Assembly (NCBI GenBank): GCA_965232575.1
Contig: CBDDPZ010000008.1
Coordinates: 992,001 to 1,056,000, forward strand
DNA length: 64,000 nt
Reading direction: 5' to 3'
Source: Bin5 sp965232575
Lineage (GTDB): Bacteria; Chloroflexota; Anaerolineae; Caldilineales; Caldilineaceae
The translations under genes and the position numbers were made by a program. Below, one piece after another: positions 49,733 to 59,707 of this stretch. A model generated the notes under the pieces. The model was not told the DNA's origin. It worked only from the letters and a program-made list of their open reading frames with translations, and ran no database searches. Positions within the stretch are counted from its first letter, which is position 1, and each line of letters opens with the position of its first letter.

Positions 49733-51157
49733 ATGACGAAAATTCGCTTTGGCACCGACGGCTGGCGCGGACGTATGGCCGAAGACTACACCTTTGCCAA
49801 TGTGCGCCGCTGTGCTCAAGGCTTTGCTGACTGGCTTTCAGACGAAGGTTTTGCCTCCCAAACGGTCGTTGTCGGCCACGACCAACGCTTTCAGGGTGAA
49901 CACTTCGCCGCCGCGGTGGCGGAGGTGCTGGCCGCCAACGGCCTGCAGGTTCTGTTGATCGACGGGGCCGCACCGACGCCGGTGATCAGCTTCGCTGCCG
50001 TCAATAACAACGCTGTCGGCGCCATCAACATCACCGCCAGCCACAATCCGCCCGAGGACAACGGCTTCAAAGTGCGGGATGCCAGCGGCGGCGCGGTGCC
50101 GCCTGATGGATTGGCCGCCATCGAAGCCCGTATCCCCGATTCGGACGGGGTACGGAACATGCCTCTCGACGCGGCCCTCGCCGCCGGCACAGTGCGGCGT
50201 CATCAGCCACAGGCCGCCTATCTCGCCCACCTGTCCAGCCTGATCGATGTCACAGACATCCGCGACGCCGGTCTCAAAATCGTTGTCGACGGCATGTGGG
50301 GCAATGGCGCCGGCTGGTTGACCGAAATCCTCGGCGGTGGCAAAACCGAAGTCATCGAAATCCATGCGCAGCGCAATCCGACCTTTCCTGAAATGGACCG
50401 CCCCGAGCCGATTCCCCCCAATGTGGACGCCGGCCTGGCCGTCGCCCGCTCCGTAGAGGCCGACTGCATCTGTATTCTTGACGGGGACGCCGACCGCTGC
50501 GGCTTCGGCGATGAGAATGGCCAGTTCGTCGATCAGCTGCGCGTCTACGGGCTGCTCGCCTACTACCTGCTTGAGGTGCGCGGCGAACGCGGTCCGATTG
50601 TCAAGACCCTCAGCACGACCTCGATGCTGGATAAGCTGGGCGCGGCCTACGACGTGCCTATAGTGGAGACAGGCGTTGGCTTCAAGTTCGTGGCGCCGGC
50701 GATGCTGGAGCACGATGCGCTTATCGGCGGTGAGGAGAGCGGCGGCTACGCCTTTCGCGGCCATGTGCCGGAGAGGGACGGCATCCTGTCCAATCTTTGC
50801 CTGCTGGACCTGATGGTGCGCACCGGCAAGAGGCCGACCGAGCTTCTTCAGCTTCTCTTCGAAAAAGTCGGTGAGCACTTTTACGACCGGGTCGACATCC
50901 GCCTGACCGGCGCGGACATGAAAGCCGCAGCCCAGAAAAGACTCGACAACGTCGATATCACCGGGCTGAGGCTGGGCGGCATCGCCGTCACCGACCGCAT
51001 CACCATCGACGGCTACAAGTTCCCGATGGAGGATGGGGGCTGGCTGCTGGTGCGCTTCTCCGGCACTGAGCCGCTGATCCGGATCTACACGGAGACAACC
51101 CGCAAGGAAAAAGTGGCGGCGATCCTTGCCGATGGCCAAAAACTGGCGGGGTTGTAG
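49733..51157 (+). CDS. Phosphoglucomutase/phosphomannomutase
   Basis: 474 residues from ATG at 49733 with GAAGGA upstream. All four landmarks of the alpha-D-phosphohexomutase family are present: RFGTDGWRG at the start, phosphoserine loop NITASHNPPEDNG (Ser near residue 103), metal-binding DGDADR (250-255), sugar-binding GGEESGG and phosphate-binding RFSGTEP near the end. Supplies sugar-1-phosphates for glycogen or surface polysaccharide. Glucose versus mannose preference is not decided. Confidence 0.92.
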   Translation: MTKIRFGTDGWRGRMAEDYTFANVRRCAQGFADWLSDEGFASQTVVVGHDQRFQGEHFAAAVAEVLAANGLQVLLIDGAAPTPVISFAAVNNNAVGAINITASHNPPEDNGFKVRDASGGAVPPDGLAAIEARIPDSDGVRNMPLDAALAAGTVRRHQPQAAYLAHLSSLIDVTDIRDAGLKIVVDGMWGNGAGWLTEILGGGKTEVIEIHAQRNPTFPEMDRPEPIPPNVDAGLAVARSVEADCICILDGDADRCGFGDENGQFVDQLRVYGLLAYYLLEVRGERGPIVKTLSTTSMLDKLGAAYDVPIVETGVGFKFVAPAMLEHDALIGGEESGGYAFRGHVPERDGILSNLCLLDLMVRTGKRPTELLQLLFEKVGEHFYDRVDIRLTGADMKAAAQKRLDNVDITGLRLGGIAVTDRITIDGYKFPMEDGGWLLVRFSGTEPLIRIYTETTRKEKVAAILADGQKLAGL

Positions 51158-51354
51158 GCGAAAGCCTTCGTAGAGAATAGGGAACACCCCCTATCCCCCG
51201 TACTGACAGTTCGCCACTCTGACCTCTGACGCTTTTATGCAGTGATAATATGTGATAAAATTAACAAATAGCGTATGCCAGAAAAAGTCAAGTGCGCCCC
51301 CTTTGAGAGGAACCGCAAAACCGGATGCGCTGCCACTTCGCCAATTGAGCGCAA

Positions 51355-52218
51355 ATGACTGTTCCGACGCTGGTCGATAGCCACTGCCATCTGGACATGG
51401 AGCAGTTCGATGCGGACCGTGCCGCCGTGCTGGAACGGGCACAAGCGAACGGTGTGAACAGGATTGTCAATCCCGGCATTGATCTGGTCCACTGCCGACA
51501 GGCTATCGAACTGGCCGACCAGCACCCGCAGGTGTACGCTGCGGTGGGAATCCACCCCAACAGCAGCGCCGATTTCAGCGAACAGACGTTGAGACAGCTG
51601 CGCGGGCTGGTCGATCATCCCAAGGTTGTCGCTATCGGAGAAATCGGGCTGGACTATCATTGGGGGACTGTCTCTCGCCAACAGCAGGCACAGGCATTTC
51701 GGGCACAGTTGAACCTGGCCGCCGAATTGGGCCTGCCGGTCATCATCCATAACCGGGAGGCATCGACTGATCTGGCGCGGATCTTGCAAGCGTGGGTGGC
51801 CGGCGCACGCACGTGCAATTCCCCCCTGGCAGAGCGGCCGTTTTGGGGCGTGCTGCACGCATTCTCCGGTGACGCTGCACTGGCGCAAGCGGCCCACGGT
51901 TGGAACTTCGCCCTCGGCTTAGGCGGTCCGATTACATTCAGGAACGCACGGGCCTTGCACGAACTGGCGCCGCAACTGGATCTCGACCGCCTGATGCTTG
52001 AAACCGACGCTCCCTGGCTGACGCCGCATCCAATGCGGGGGAAGCGCAACGAACCCGCGTATGTGGCCCTGGTGGCCGAGAGGCTGGCCGAGCTCCTTGG
52101 AGTGCCCATAGAGGAGATAGCGGACCGCACGACCGCTGTCGCCCGTTCGATCTTTGCACCGCTGGCCGGTGACCCAACGCCGGAAGCGGTTTCGATGGCC
52201 GCCGACCGTCCAGCGTAG
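51355..52218 (+). CDS. tatD: TatD-family metal-dependent DNase
   Basis: 287 residues from ATG at 51355. Metal ligands appear in order: VDSHCHLD (HxH, residues 7-14), GEIGLDYHW, VIIHNREA, LHAFSGD and LETDAPWLTPHPMRGKRNEP. A short Ala-rich extension follows the usual C-terminus. The 197 bases upstream hold no gene but are AT-rich (for example GATAATATGTGATAAAAT) and may contain the promoter. Confidence 0.93.
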   Translation: MTVPTLVDSHCHLDMEQFDADRAAVLERAQANGVNRIVNPGIDLVHCRQAIELADQHPQVYAAVGIHPNSSADFSEQTLRQLRGLVDHPKVVAIGEIGLDYHWGTVSRQQQAQAFRAQLNLAAELGLPVIIHNREASTDLARILQAWVAGARTCNSPLAERPFWGVLHAFSGDAALAQAAHGWNFALGLGGPITFRNARALHELAPQLDLDRLMLETDAPWLTPHPMRGKRNEPAYVALVAERLAELLGVPIEEIADRTTAVARSIFAPLAGDPTPEAVSMAADRPA

Positions 52219-52249
52219 TTTGTCATGTGAACGTTTGTGAAGCTTTCCT

Positions 52250-53461
52250 ATGGTTGACCAGGTTCAAGTCGAACAGCTCACCGATACGGAAGCGAGACCC
52301 TCGGCGCAGGATAGGCCGCAATTGATGCCGCACTCGGACGCCATTGACGCGCGCGCAGAGATCTCGCGCGAGCAATTCCGCCGCGCGCTGTTAACGCCGC
52401 AGGACGCGTCGGCGCTGCTTGCGCCGGTACGCGGGGGGCTTGAACAGGTCGAAGAGAAAATGAAGAGCGTTGACGCCGACGTGTTCGCGCCCCTGGCCAA
52501 CGCCTTCCTCGAACTGATCGGCCAGGGCGGGAAACGGTTGCGGCCTGCTCTGGCGCTGCTGGCCGCAGGTCTTCAAGACGATAGTCTCGAGCTTAACAAT
52601 TCACGCCACAATGCCGACGGAACGCCGTCGGCCCCGGGTGACGACCGGCGCCCGCATACACTCATCGCCCTGGCTGCGGCTGTGGAGATGCTGCACACCG
52701 CCACGCTCGTCCATGACGATGTCATCGACGGCGCGCTGCTGCGACGTGACGCACCCACGCTCAACGCCTCCTGGAGCGCGGGGGCCACGGTTCTCGCCGG
52801 CGACTATATGTTCGCCCGCTCCGCCCAGTTCGCCGCCGAGACCGGCAATGTGCGCGTCATCACCATCTTCAGCGATACCCTGCGCGTGATCGTCGACGGC
52901 GAAATGCGCCAGCTCTCCGATCGCAACGATTTTCGCCAGGACCGCCAGGCCTACTACCAGCGCATCTATGCCAAGACGGCCAGTCTCTACAGCGCCGCGA
53001 CTGAAGCGGCCGCAGTCCTGGTCGGCCTGCCGCCGGATCGGGTTCAGGCGCTGAAATCCTTCGGCTATCAGTTCGGGATGGCCTTCCAGATCGTGGACGA
53101 CATTCTCGACTTTGTCGGCACCGACGCCACCCTGGGCAAGCCCGTAGGAAGCGACCTGCGCCAGGGTACCCTGACACTGCCGTTCCTCTATTACCTGCGC
53201 GAACTGCCCCAGCCGCAAAAGGTGGTGGCCCGGCTGCTCCAGGCCAGGGAGCGCGCCGATGCCGGCGACCCCAGCATCCTGTCCACAACCGTGCAGGAGA
53301 TCGTTCAGACCGTGTGCGCCAGCGATGCAATCGAAGCCTCCCATCAGGAAGCGCTCGGCTTTCTCGACCACGCGGTTCATGACTTGGCTCCCTTCAATGA
53401 CAACCTCTGCCAGCGATCGCTCTTGGGCCTCTGCGCCTTTGTCGTGCAGCGCAGCAGCTGA
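52250..53461 (+). CDS. Polyprenyl diphosphate synthase
   Basis: 403 residues from ATG at 52250, about 75 longer at the N-terminus than typical IspB-type enzymes. First Asp-rich motif HDDVIDG (DDVID at 156-160), GGKRLRPALALLAAG, then GDYMFARSAQFAAETGN and the second motif IVDDILDFVG near residue 283. Chain elongation of isoprenoids for quinones or lipid carriers. An insert follows the first helices (SLELNNSRHNADGTPSAPGD). The chain length of the product cannot be read with confidence. Confidence 0.92.
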   Translation: MVDQVQVEQLTDTEARPSAQDRPQLMPHSDAIDARAEISREQFRRALLTPQDASALLAPVRGGLEQVEEKMKSVDADVFAPLANAFLELIGQGGKRLRPALALLAAGLQDDSLELNNSRHNADGTPSAPGDDRRPHTLIALAAAVEMLHTATLVHDDVIDGALLRRDAPTLNASWSAGATVLAGDYMFARSAQFAAETGNVRVITIFSDTLRVIVDGEMRQLSDRNDFRQDRQAYYQRIYAKTASLYSAATEAAAVLVGLPPDRVQALKSFGYQFGMAFQIVDDILDFVGTDATLGKPVGSDLRQGTLTLPFLYYLRELPQPQKVVARLLQARERADAGDPSILSTTVQEIVQTVCASDAIEASHQEALGFLDHAVHDLAPFNDNLCQRSLLGLCAFVVQRSS

Positions 53462-53539
53462 ATCGAAACCGCCAGCGGTCAGAGATCAGCGAATATCCCT
53501 GCGCAACGCCCGCCAACCGGCCTCTAGCCAACTGCGAAC

Positions 53540-54760
53540 GTGATGCTTCAACGACTTCGCGGCCGAGCGAACCTTCAAAGAGGCGAGGCCCTCCCGCAGA
53601 CGGACAGGAGACCGCCGCCGACGGACCTGGTGATCGTGATCATCTCCTGGAACGTTTGGGACCATCTGCGCGCCTGCCTTACTTCGATCGAACAGCAGAG
53701 CACGCCGATAGACGAAGGACGCGACGAAAAAGCAGAGCGTAAGACCGCCTCCTACTCCTCGACTCTTGTGCGCCGTTTCGGGCCAAACAACGAGGCCACC
53801 ATCCAGGTCGTCGTGCTCGACAACGCCAGCGAAGACGCCACGCCATCTCTCTTGCCAAGCCGCTTCCCCTGGGTACAGACGATCTTCAGCGACGAAAACC
53901 TGGGATTCACCGGCGGCAACAACAGGGCGCTGGAAGCGATGGAGTTTGACCCCCAGCCGCCGCAATACGGAGAGGGAGAAGCGCCCAATCAGACCGGCGC
54001 GGTGGGCCCAGCCACAGCAGTTCGGACATCTGACAACAGTCCGGCCACGGACCCATCCCCGCGTCCCGCCGCCAAGGCGCGATTCATCTACTTCCTCAAC
54101 CCGGACACCGAACTCCTGCCCGGCAGCCTGTGGGCGCTCTACAACGGCATCAACGAAGACGAGACGATCGGCGCGATCGGGCCGCAGCTGCGTTACACGG
54201 ACGGCGCACTCCAAAGTAGCCGCCGCCGCTTCCCCGGCCCCCTCACCGGCTACTTTGAAAGTACCTGGCTCGAGCAGTTGTGGCCCCGCAACCCGTGGAC
54301 CCGCCGCTACCACCTCGCCGACTGGCCGGCCGACGCCCGCCAGGACGTCGACTGGCTGGTCGGCGCAGCCCTGCTGGTGCGGGGAGAAGTGCTGGCCGCG
54401 CTCGGCGGATTCGATCCACAGTTCTTCATGTACAGTGAAGAGACCGACCTCTGCCGCCGCATCAAGCGCGCCGGCTGGCGCGTGGTCTACGACCCGGGCG
54501 CAATCGTCATTCACGCCGAGGGCCGCAGCAGCGGCCAGGTCAGCGCCAGACGCCACATCCTCTTCAACCGCAGCAAGGTGCGTTACGTGCACAAGTGGCA
54601 CGGCCCTATGTGGGCGGATCTGCTGCGGCGCTATCTGCTTCTCGAATTTCGCCTGCAGATAGTGAGAGAAACGTTCAAAGCTTTACTGGGCCACAAACGC
54701 GCGCTGCGCCGCGACCGCGTCGCCGCCTACCGCGACGTCTTGAAGAGCGGACTGGAATAG
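53540..54760 (+). CDS. Glycosyltransferase family 2 (rhamnosyltransferase-like)
   Basis: 406 residues from GTG at 53540 (ATG at 53543 is equally likely). GT-A fold: LVIVIISWNVWDHLRACLTS, VVVLDNASEDATP, NLGFTGGNNRALE, DxD-type FLNPDTELLPGS and FDPQFFMYSEETDLCRRIKR. A Pro-rich insert of about 40 residues (around 135-170) separates the first half from the NPDTE motif. Likely adds a sugar to cell-envelope polysaccharide. Downstream of the prenyl synthase on the same strand. Confidence 0.9.
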   Translation: MMLQRLRGRANLQRGEALPQTDRRPPPTDLVIVIISWNVWDHLRACLTSIEQQSTPIDEGRDEKAERKTASYSSTLVRRFGPNNEATIQVVVLDNASEDATPSLLPSRFPWVQTIFSDENLGFTGGNNRALEAMEFDPQPPQYGEGEAPNQTGAVGPATAVRTSDNSPATDPSPRPAAKARFIYFLNPDTELLPGSLWALYNGINEDETIGAIGPQLRYTDGALQSSRRRFPGPLTGYFESTWLEQLWPRNPWTRRYHLADWPADARQDVDWLVGAALLVRGEVLAALGGFDPQFFMYSEETDLCRRIKRAGWRVVYDPGAIVIHAEGRSSGQVSARRHILFNRSKVRYVHKWHGPMWADLLRRYLLLEFRLQIVRETFKALLGHKRALRRDRVAAYRDVLKSGLE

Positions 54761-54875
54761 ATAGAAGACCTTCCCCTCTCCCCAATTCTTCCTATCTCCC
54801 CGTCTCTTCGTGTAAGATGCTGCTCAACGCGCTGCCTCTTCATTCTTAAAGCGCAACCTATCAGGAGATACTTCA

Positions 54876-56243
54876 GTGGCCCGATTTCAAACCAAGCCGA
54901 TCAGCGGCGCCCGCGACTTTCTGCCCCTGGACGTGCTGCGCCGGCAATATGTCATCGATGTGATCGAACGCGTCTACCAAAGCTATGGCTTTGAACCGCT
55001 CGACACCCCGGTGATGGAACGACTGGATACACTGCTCGGCAAATACGGCGAAGAGGGCGATCAGCTGATCTTCCGCGTCGCCAAGCGCGGCGTCAAGCTG
55101 CAACGGGCGCTCGCCGACGCCCCGACCGAAGACGAAATCGCCGACGCCGGTCTGCGTTATGATCTGACCGTGCCGCTCGCCCGCATCGTCGCCGAGTACA
55201 GCAACCAGCTTCCCCGTTACTTCAAGCGCTATCATATCGCGCCCGTCTACCGCGCCGACCGGCCCGCCAAGGGACGCTTTCGCGAGTTCTACCAGTGCGA
55301 CCTTGACGTAGTCGGCTCCTCCAGCCAGCTGGTCGAAGCCGAGGTCCTCAACGCCGGCGCTCAGGTCCTGCAGGAGCTGGGCTTCCGCGGGCGCGATGCG
55401 TCCGGCTTTCTCCTGCGCCTGAATCACCGCGGCGTCCTGCGCGGCCTGATGGAGATAACCGGCGTGCCCACTGAACTGGAATCCGACGCGCTGGTCGCAG
55501 TCGACAAGCTGGACAAGATCGGCTTGGACGGCGTGGAGAAGGAGTTGCACGCCCGGGGCCTCGATCAGAAGGCTGCGACAGCCCTTCTGGAACTGATGGC
55601 CGCGGCGCCGGACGACACCGCCGCCGTGCTCTGCTGGCTCGAGGAAAAGCTGGCAGGCTCCGCCAGCGGCGCGCAGGCTGTGGCCGAACTGAAAGAAGTG
55701 GTGACGCTGACGGCTTCAGGTCCGGCCGGCGATCACATCCGCATCGACCCATACCTGGCGCGCGGCCTGAGCTACTACACCGGGCCCATCTACGAAATCG
55801 AGTTTCCAACATTGAGCGGGTCCGGCGGCGCCGGCGGACGCTACGACGACCTGATCGGCATGTTCAGCAACCGCTCGATCCCCGCCTGCGGCTTCAGCCT
55901 GGGCCTGGAACGCATCCTCCTGATCATGGAGGAACGCGGCCTCTTCCCGCAAAAACTGGCCGGACAACCCCAGGTGCTGGTTACCAATTTTGACCGGGAG
56001 ACGCTGGCCGCGAACGTAGAGCTGGCACATACGCTGCGGGAGGCCGGCCTGCGCGTCGATCTCTACCCGGATCTGGACAACCTGGGCCGGCAGTTCAGAT
56101 ACGCCGAGGAGCGCAACATCCCCGTTGCCCTGCTGTTAGGCGGGGATGAGTTGACGGCCGGCACCGTCACCGTCAAAGACCTGACCAGCGGCAAGCAGGA
56201 GTCGGTGGCACAAGCAGATGTAGCCGGCCACCTGCTCGCATGA
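54876..56243 (+). CDS. hisS: Histidyl-tRNA synthetase
   Basis: 455 residues from GTG at 54876 with CAGGAGA upstream. Class II synthetase motifs: ISGARDFLPLDVLRRQ, motif 2 in APVYRADRPAKGRFREFYQC, histidine-binding SYYTGPIYEIEF and motif 3 ACGFSLGLERIL, followed by an anticodon-binding domain (VTNFDRETLAANVELAHTLR). The sequence RADRPAKGRFREFYQCDLD and the length are those of the HisS form common in Chloroflexota and eukaryotes rather than the proteobacterial form (inference). Confidence 0.95.
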   Translation: MARFQTKPISGARDFLPLDVLRRQYVIDVIERVYQSYGFEPLDTPVMERLDTLLGKYGEEGDQLIFRVAKRGVKLQRALADAPTEDEIADAGLRYDLTVPLARIVAEYSNQLPRYFKRYHIAPVYRADRPAKGRFREFYQCDLDVVGSSSQLVEAEVLNAGAQVLQELGFRGRDASGFLLRLNHRGVLRGLMEITGVPTELESDALVAVDKLDKIGLDGVEKELHARGLDQKAATALLELMAAAPDDTAAVLCWLEEKLAGSASGAQAVAELKEVVTLTASGPAGDHIRIDPYLARGLSYYTGPIYEIEFPTLSGSGGAGGRYDDLIGMFSNRSIPACGFSLGLERILLIMEERGLFPQKLAGQPQVLVTNFDRETLAANVELAHTLREAGLRVDLYPDLDNLGRQFRYAEERNIPVALLLGGDELTAGTVTVKDLTSGKQESVAQADVAGHLLA

Positions 56244-56274
56244 CTTCAACAGGTCCCATATCGAATCCTGTAGA

Positions 56275-56305
56275 TTGTCCCACTTCGCATCATTTGCGCT
56301 ATAAT
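56275..56305 (+). promoter_or_regulatory. Putative promoter of the sugar ABC importer
   Basis: TATAAT (56300-56305) is a perfect -10 box. The best -35 candidate is TTGTCC at 56275-56280 with a long 19-base spacer. The start codon is 89 bases downstream. Confidence 0.45.
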
Positions 56306-56393
56306 CACGCAACCGCCACACAATAAAAATAATGCCTCACCGTATCCAGATTTGCGGTTGCCAATTTCCAAATATTTCCTTGAGGAGGAACCG

Positions 56394-57710
56394 ATGCAGC
56401 AATCAGTCTTGAGCCGACGTCAATTTTTGCAACTGTCAGCCGGCGTGACCGCCACCTCGTTCCTGGCAGCCTGTGTAGCCCCGGCCGCACCTGCAGATAG
56501 CGGTGACGCTGGGGGTATGGAGTCTGTGACCATCGATGTCTGGGCCTATCCCCGCACCGAGAATGACGGCGATATCGTCTATGCCCCTTTGAACGAGGGA
56601 TTCCATGCAGCTCACCCCGACATCATGGTGGAGGTCGAAGTACAGCCCTGGGGTGGGCGTCGCGAGAAACTCTACGCCGCGGCCGCGGCCGGCGAGGCGC
56701 CGGATATCTGGGATGCAACCACCGATACGGTGCCGGCCTATATCACGAAAGACGTGATCCTTGGTCTTGACGACCTTCTCAGCGCCGACGACCTGGCCGA
56801 CTATACCGCTGCCGAAGTCGATGCGGCAAGCCTTGACGGTGTTCTCTACATGCCGCTGATCGAAGCGGAAGTCAATGGCATCGCCTACAACGGCGGATTG
56901 CTGTCAGAACTGGGCTATGACCTTGCCACCGCCTCATTCGAGACCTGGGACGAACTCTATGCCTTGGGTGAGCGGGCGGCCGAGCAGAACTGGTATCTGG
57001 AAAGCCTCAGCACCTTCAGTTGGGGTGGCTTCCTGGTTACGGTCCACGAAGCAGGCGGCCAGGTGTATACGGACGACCGCACCGACTCCAATTTCCTTGA
57101 ACAGCCCGTCATCGATGCCCTGACCCGCTGGGTCAAAGAGTTCCAGGAGGGCTGGGTCCCGCTGGAATACGCCATCGGCAGCGTCGATGAACAGGGTGGC
57201 CTGCCCGACTACTGGCTATCGTTGGAACAGGTGACTGCGCGCAGGGAAGATGCAGCCTGCGTTCAGGACGTTGAAGCAAACCCGGACCTGGAGTATGTAA
57301 TCGGCCACCCCCGCAGCATGGACAGCTCAATTACCGCGGTTTCCGGCATCGTTTCGGGCCAGGGTTGGGCCATCACCAGTCAAAGCGACGCGGTCGATGC
57401 TGCGGTTACATGGGTCAAGTACATGATTATGCCGGAACAGGTCGGGACACGCGCCAACCTAGCAGGCACCACGCCCGTTGGCAACAAGTCCAAGGAATAC
57501 TGGAATCCTGCCCCCTGCACGCTCGATTACGTAAACCGCTTCGGACCGCTCCTGTTTGCCGGTGTCGACACCAATACGCTCTGGCAGGAGAGCAAGGTTG
57601 TCGCCGGCCCGCAATTCCAGGCGGCCGTGCTTGGTCAGGCCACAGTGGAAGAAGCGTTGGAGACCATCAAGACCGAAATCGATGCGCTTCTGCTGGAACA
57701 GTACGGATAA
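56394..57710 (+). CDS. Sugar ABC transporter substrate-binding lipoprotein
   Basis: 438 residues from ATG at 56394 with GAGGAGG six bases upstream; an earlier in-frame start lacks a ribosome-binding site. SRRQFLQLSAGVTATSFLAAC is a twin-arginine-like lipoprotein signal with the lipid-modified Cys at 27. The rest is the extracellular solute-binding family 1 fold (VTIDVWAYPRTENDGD, AAAAGEAPDIWD). Two permease genes follow. Ligand unknown; given the downstream demethylase-type genes it could be a non-sugar. Confidence 0.9.
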   Translation: MQQSVLSRRQFLQLSAGVTATSFLAACVAPAAPADSGDAGGMESVTIDVWAYPRTENDGDIVYAPLNEGFHAAHPDIMVEVEVQPWGGRREKLYAAAAAGEAPDIWDATTDTVPAYITKDVILGLDDLLSADDLADYTAAEVDAASLDGVLYMPLIEAEVNGIAYNGGLLSELGYDLATASFETWDELYALGERAAEQNWYLESLSTFSWGGFLVTVHEAGGQVYTDDRTDSNFLEQPVIDALTRWVKEFQEGWVPLEYAIGSVDEQGGLPDYWLSLEQVTARREDAACVQDVEANPDLEYVIGHPRSMDSSITAVSGIVSGQGWAITSQSDAVDAAVTWVKYMIMPEQVGTRANLAGTTPVGNKSKEYWNPAPCTLDYVNRFGPLLFAGVDTNTLWQESKVVAGPQFQAAVLGQATVEEALETIKTEIDALLLEQYG

Positions 57711-57744
57711 TGGAGCCAACTCCTTTGCAGTAGGCCCAACAAAG

Positions 57745-57803
57745 ATCGCAGAGTTGCGGAGAAGCGGGATAGTCTCCCGTCCCGACAACTCTGCGATTTT
57801 TTG
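57745..57803 (+). terminator. Hairpin with T-run between the binding protein and permease genes
   Basis: Perfect 12-bp arms ATCGCAGAGTTG (57745-57756) and CAACTCTGCGAT (57786-57797) followed by TTTTTT. This resembles a rho-independent terminator; placed inside the operon it would let the binding protein be made in excess over the permeases, as in many binding-protein importers. Confidence 0.75.
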
Positions 57804-57824
57804 TTCGGAATGGAGAAACTGATC

Positions 57825-58742
57825 ATGGCCGTTGCCAGTACATCCCAGCGCGCTTCCTCCCAATTCCTGAAACGATTGCGGAGTTCCCTGCCCTGGTATC
57901 CCTTTATCATCATCAACGCCTTGGTCTTCGTGATCTTCAATCTTGTTCCCTGGTTTTCGATGTTCCGTTACAGTGTCCTGAAGACCGATCTGCTCTCGAC
58001 GCGTGAATTTGTCGGGCTGGATCACTTTGTGCGTATGCTGACCGATGCCAAGCTCCACAAAGCCATGCTCAACACAGCCTGGTTTACGCTCATGTATATC
58101 CCCCTCCTGGTGGGGATTTCTTTGGGTGTTGCTGTGCTCGTAAACCGGCCGCTGCGGGGCATGAAAGCCTTTCGTGCGATCTACTTTCTTCCCAATATTA
58201 CGTCGGTGGCGGTCCTTGCTCTGATCTTTCGTCGCTTCCTTTCTCCACGCCCCGATGGCCCCCTTAACTTTCTGATCGGGCTGGTCGGCATCTCGCCCCA
58301 GAAATGGTTGATCGATGTGTATCAGGCCATGCCCAGCATTGTCGGGATCAGTCTGTGGGAGGCGTTCGGTTACTTTATGGTCATCTGGTTGGCCGGGCTG
58401 CAGGCCATCCCCAATGAGCTCTATGACGCCGCCAAAGTAGATGGCGCAAACGGATGGCGTCTTCACCGTTACGTTACCATCCCGTTGCTGCGCCCGACCG
58501 CGGCCTTTATCATCGTTATCGCCACCATCGGCGCACTGCAGGTCTTCGGTTCAATCTTTATTCTGACCGGCGGCGGGCCTGTAAACGCGACAACGACCGT
58601 GGTCTACCAGATCTACAACGAAGCCTTCAACTTTGGCCGCTTCGGTTACGCGTCCGCGCTGTCGATTCTTTTCTTCCTCATTATTCTGATCATCGCACTG
58701 ATTCAGTCCCGCTATCTGCGCTTTGGAGACGACGTTTATTAG
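57825..58742 (+). CDS. Sugar ABC transporter permease (MalF/UgpA type)
   Basis: 305 residues from ATG at 57825 with GGAG nine bases upstream; ATG 57810 is an alternative. Six membrane helices (for example PWYPFIIINALVFVIFNLVP) and the EAA loop ELYDAAKVDGANGWRLHRYV that docks to the ATPase. It forms the transmembrane pore with the next gene. No ATPase gene is present, so a shared MsmK-type ATPase elsewhere is inferred. Confidence 0.92.
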   Translation: MAVASTSQRASSQFLKRLRSSLPWYPFIIINALVFVIFNLVPWFSMFRYSVLKTDLLSTREFVGLDHFVRMLTDAKLHKAMLNTAWFTLMYIPLLVGISLGVAVLVNRPLRGMKAFRAIYFLPNITSVAVLALIFRRFLSPRPDGPLNFLIGLVGISPQKWLIDVYQAMPSIVGISLWEAFGYFMVIWLAGLQAIPNELYDAAKVDGANGWRLHRYVTIPLLRPTAAFIIVIATIGALQVFGSIFILTGGGPVNATTTVVYQIYNEAFNFGRFGYASALSILFFLIILIIALIQSRYLRFGDDVY

Positions 58743-58843
58743 CTGAATTGGTAGGAAAACTGCCGGTCCCTGGGGACAACCCTTGTCGGAAGAGACCGGC
58801 GCCTGGCTTCTTATCTTGGAATGATCGCTTTGGAGTTCTCCAG

Positions 58844-59698
58844 ATGTCTGTTTCCGAAACCGGCAGCGCATCAGTCGAAAAACCCAACCCGATTCGAGAG
58901 ACAATCATCTACATACTGATGGCGGCGGTGGCGATCACAACCGTTGGGCCGTTTCTGATCATGCTGTCTGTATCTCTCACGCAAAACATCCGCTTTATCA
59001 CCTTCCCAATTGAACTGATCCCAACGCCGATGACATTGGAGAATTTCCAGACACTCTTTGCCCGCACAGACGCGTTGCGCTGGCTCTTCAACAGTGTCTA
59101 TGTCGCGGTCATATCAACCCTGGGCGGCGTGATCACCTCAAGTATGGCCGGATATGCCTTCGCCAGGGGCAATTTCTGGGGCAAGAACGTTATCTTCATG
59201 CTTTTCCTGGGCATTCTGATCATGCCCGATACAGCCCTGATCGTGCCCCAATTTGTCGTTCTCTCGCGACTAGGCTTGGTGAACACCTATACGGCTCTCA
59301 TCGGACCCTGGTTTGCCTCCATTTTCGGTACCTTCTTGCTGCGCCAGGCCTACCTGAGCATCCCCCGCGACTATGACGATGCCGCAACCATCGACGGCAC
59401 CAATCTCTGGCAGAACTGGTGGCACGTGCTGATGCCGCAGGTCGTACCCACCATGGCGACACTGGCTGTTCTCCGCTTTATGGGCAACTGGAACTCCTTT
59501 TTCTATCCCATGATCGTTACATCCAAATCGGATATGCGCACCCTTACCGTCGGTTTGGGCACCGTGGCGCGCTCTGGCGGAGATGCAGGATTGGATATGG
59601 CCGGCGCGGTGCTCGGCTTTCTCCCGACTCTGATCGTCTTTGTTCTCATGCAGCGTTATATTATCCGCGGCATCTCACTCAGCGGCGTGAAAGGCTGA
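58844..59698 (+). CDS. Sugar ABC transporter permease (MalG/UgpE type)
   Basis: 284 residues from ATG at 58844 with TGGAG upstream; the longer open frame from 58454 overlaps the first permease and is rejected. Helices such as TTVGPFLIMLSVSL and the EAA loop DYDDAATIDGTNLWQNWWHV are typical. Nine bases separate it from the dehydrogenase gene, so the importer and downstream enzymes are probably one operon. Confidence 0.92.
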   Translation: MSVSETGSASVEKPNPIRETIIYILMAAVAITTVGPFLIMLSVSLTQNIRFITFPIELIPTPMTLENFQTLFARTDALRWLFNSVYVAVISTLGGVITSSMAGYAFARGNFWGKNVIFMLFLGILIMPDTALIVPQFVVLSRLGLVNTYTALIGPWFASIFGTFLLRQAYLSIPRDYDDAATIDGTNLWQNWWHVLMPQVVPTMATLAVLRFMGNWNSFFYPMIVTSKSDMRTLTVGLGTVARSGGDAGLDMAGAVLGFLPTLIVFVLMQRYIIRGISLSGVKG

Positions 59699-59707
59699 CA
59701 CATTCGC

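Noticed and set aside
49838..51187. 449-codon open frame on the minus strand
   Set aside because: Antisense of the phosphohexomutase gene, which has all catalytic motifs.
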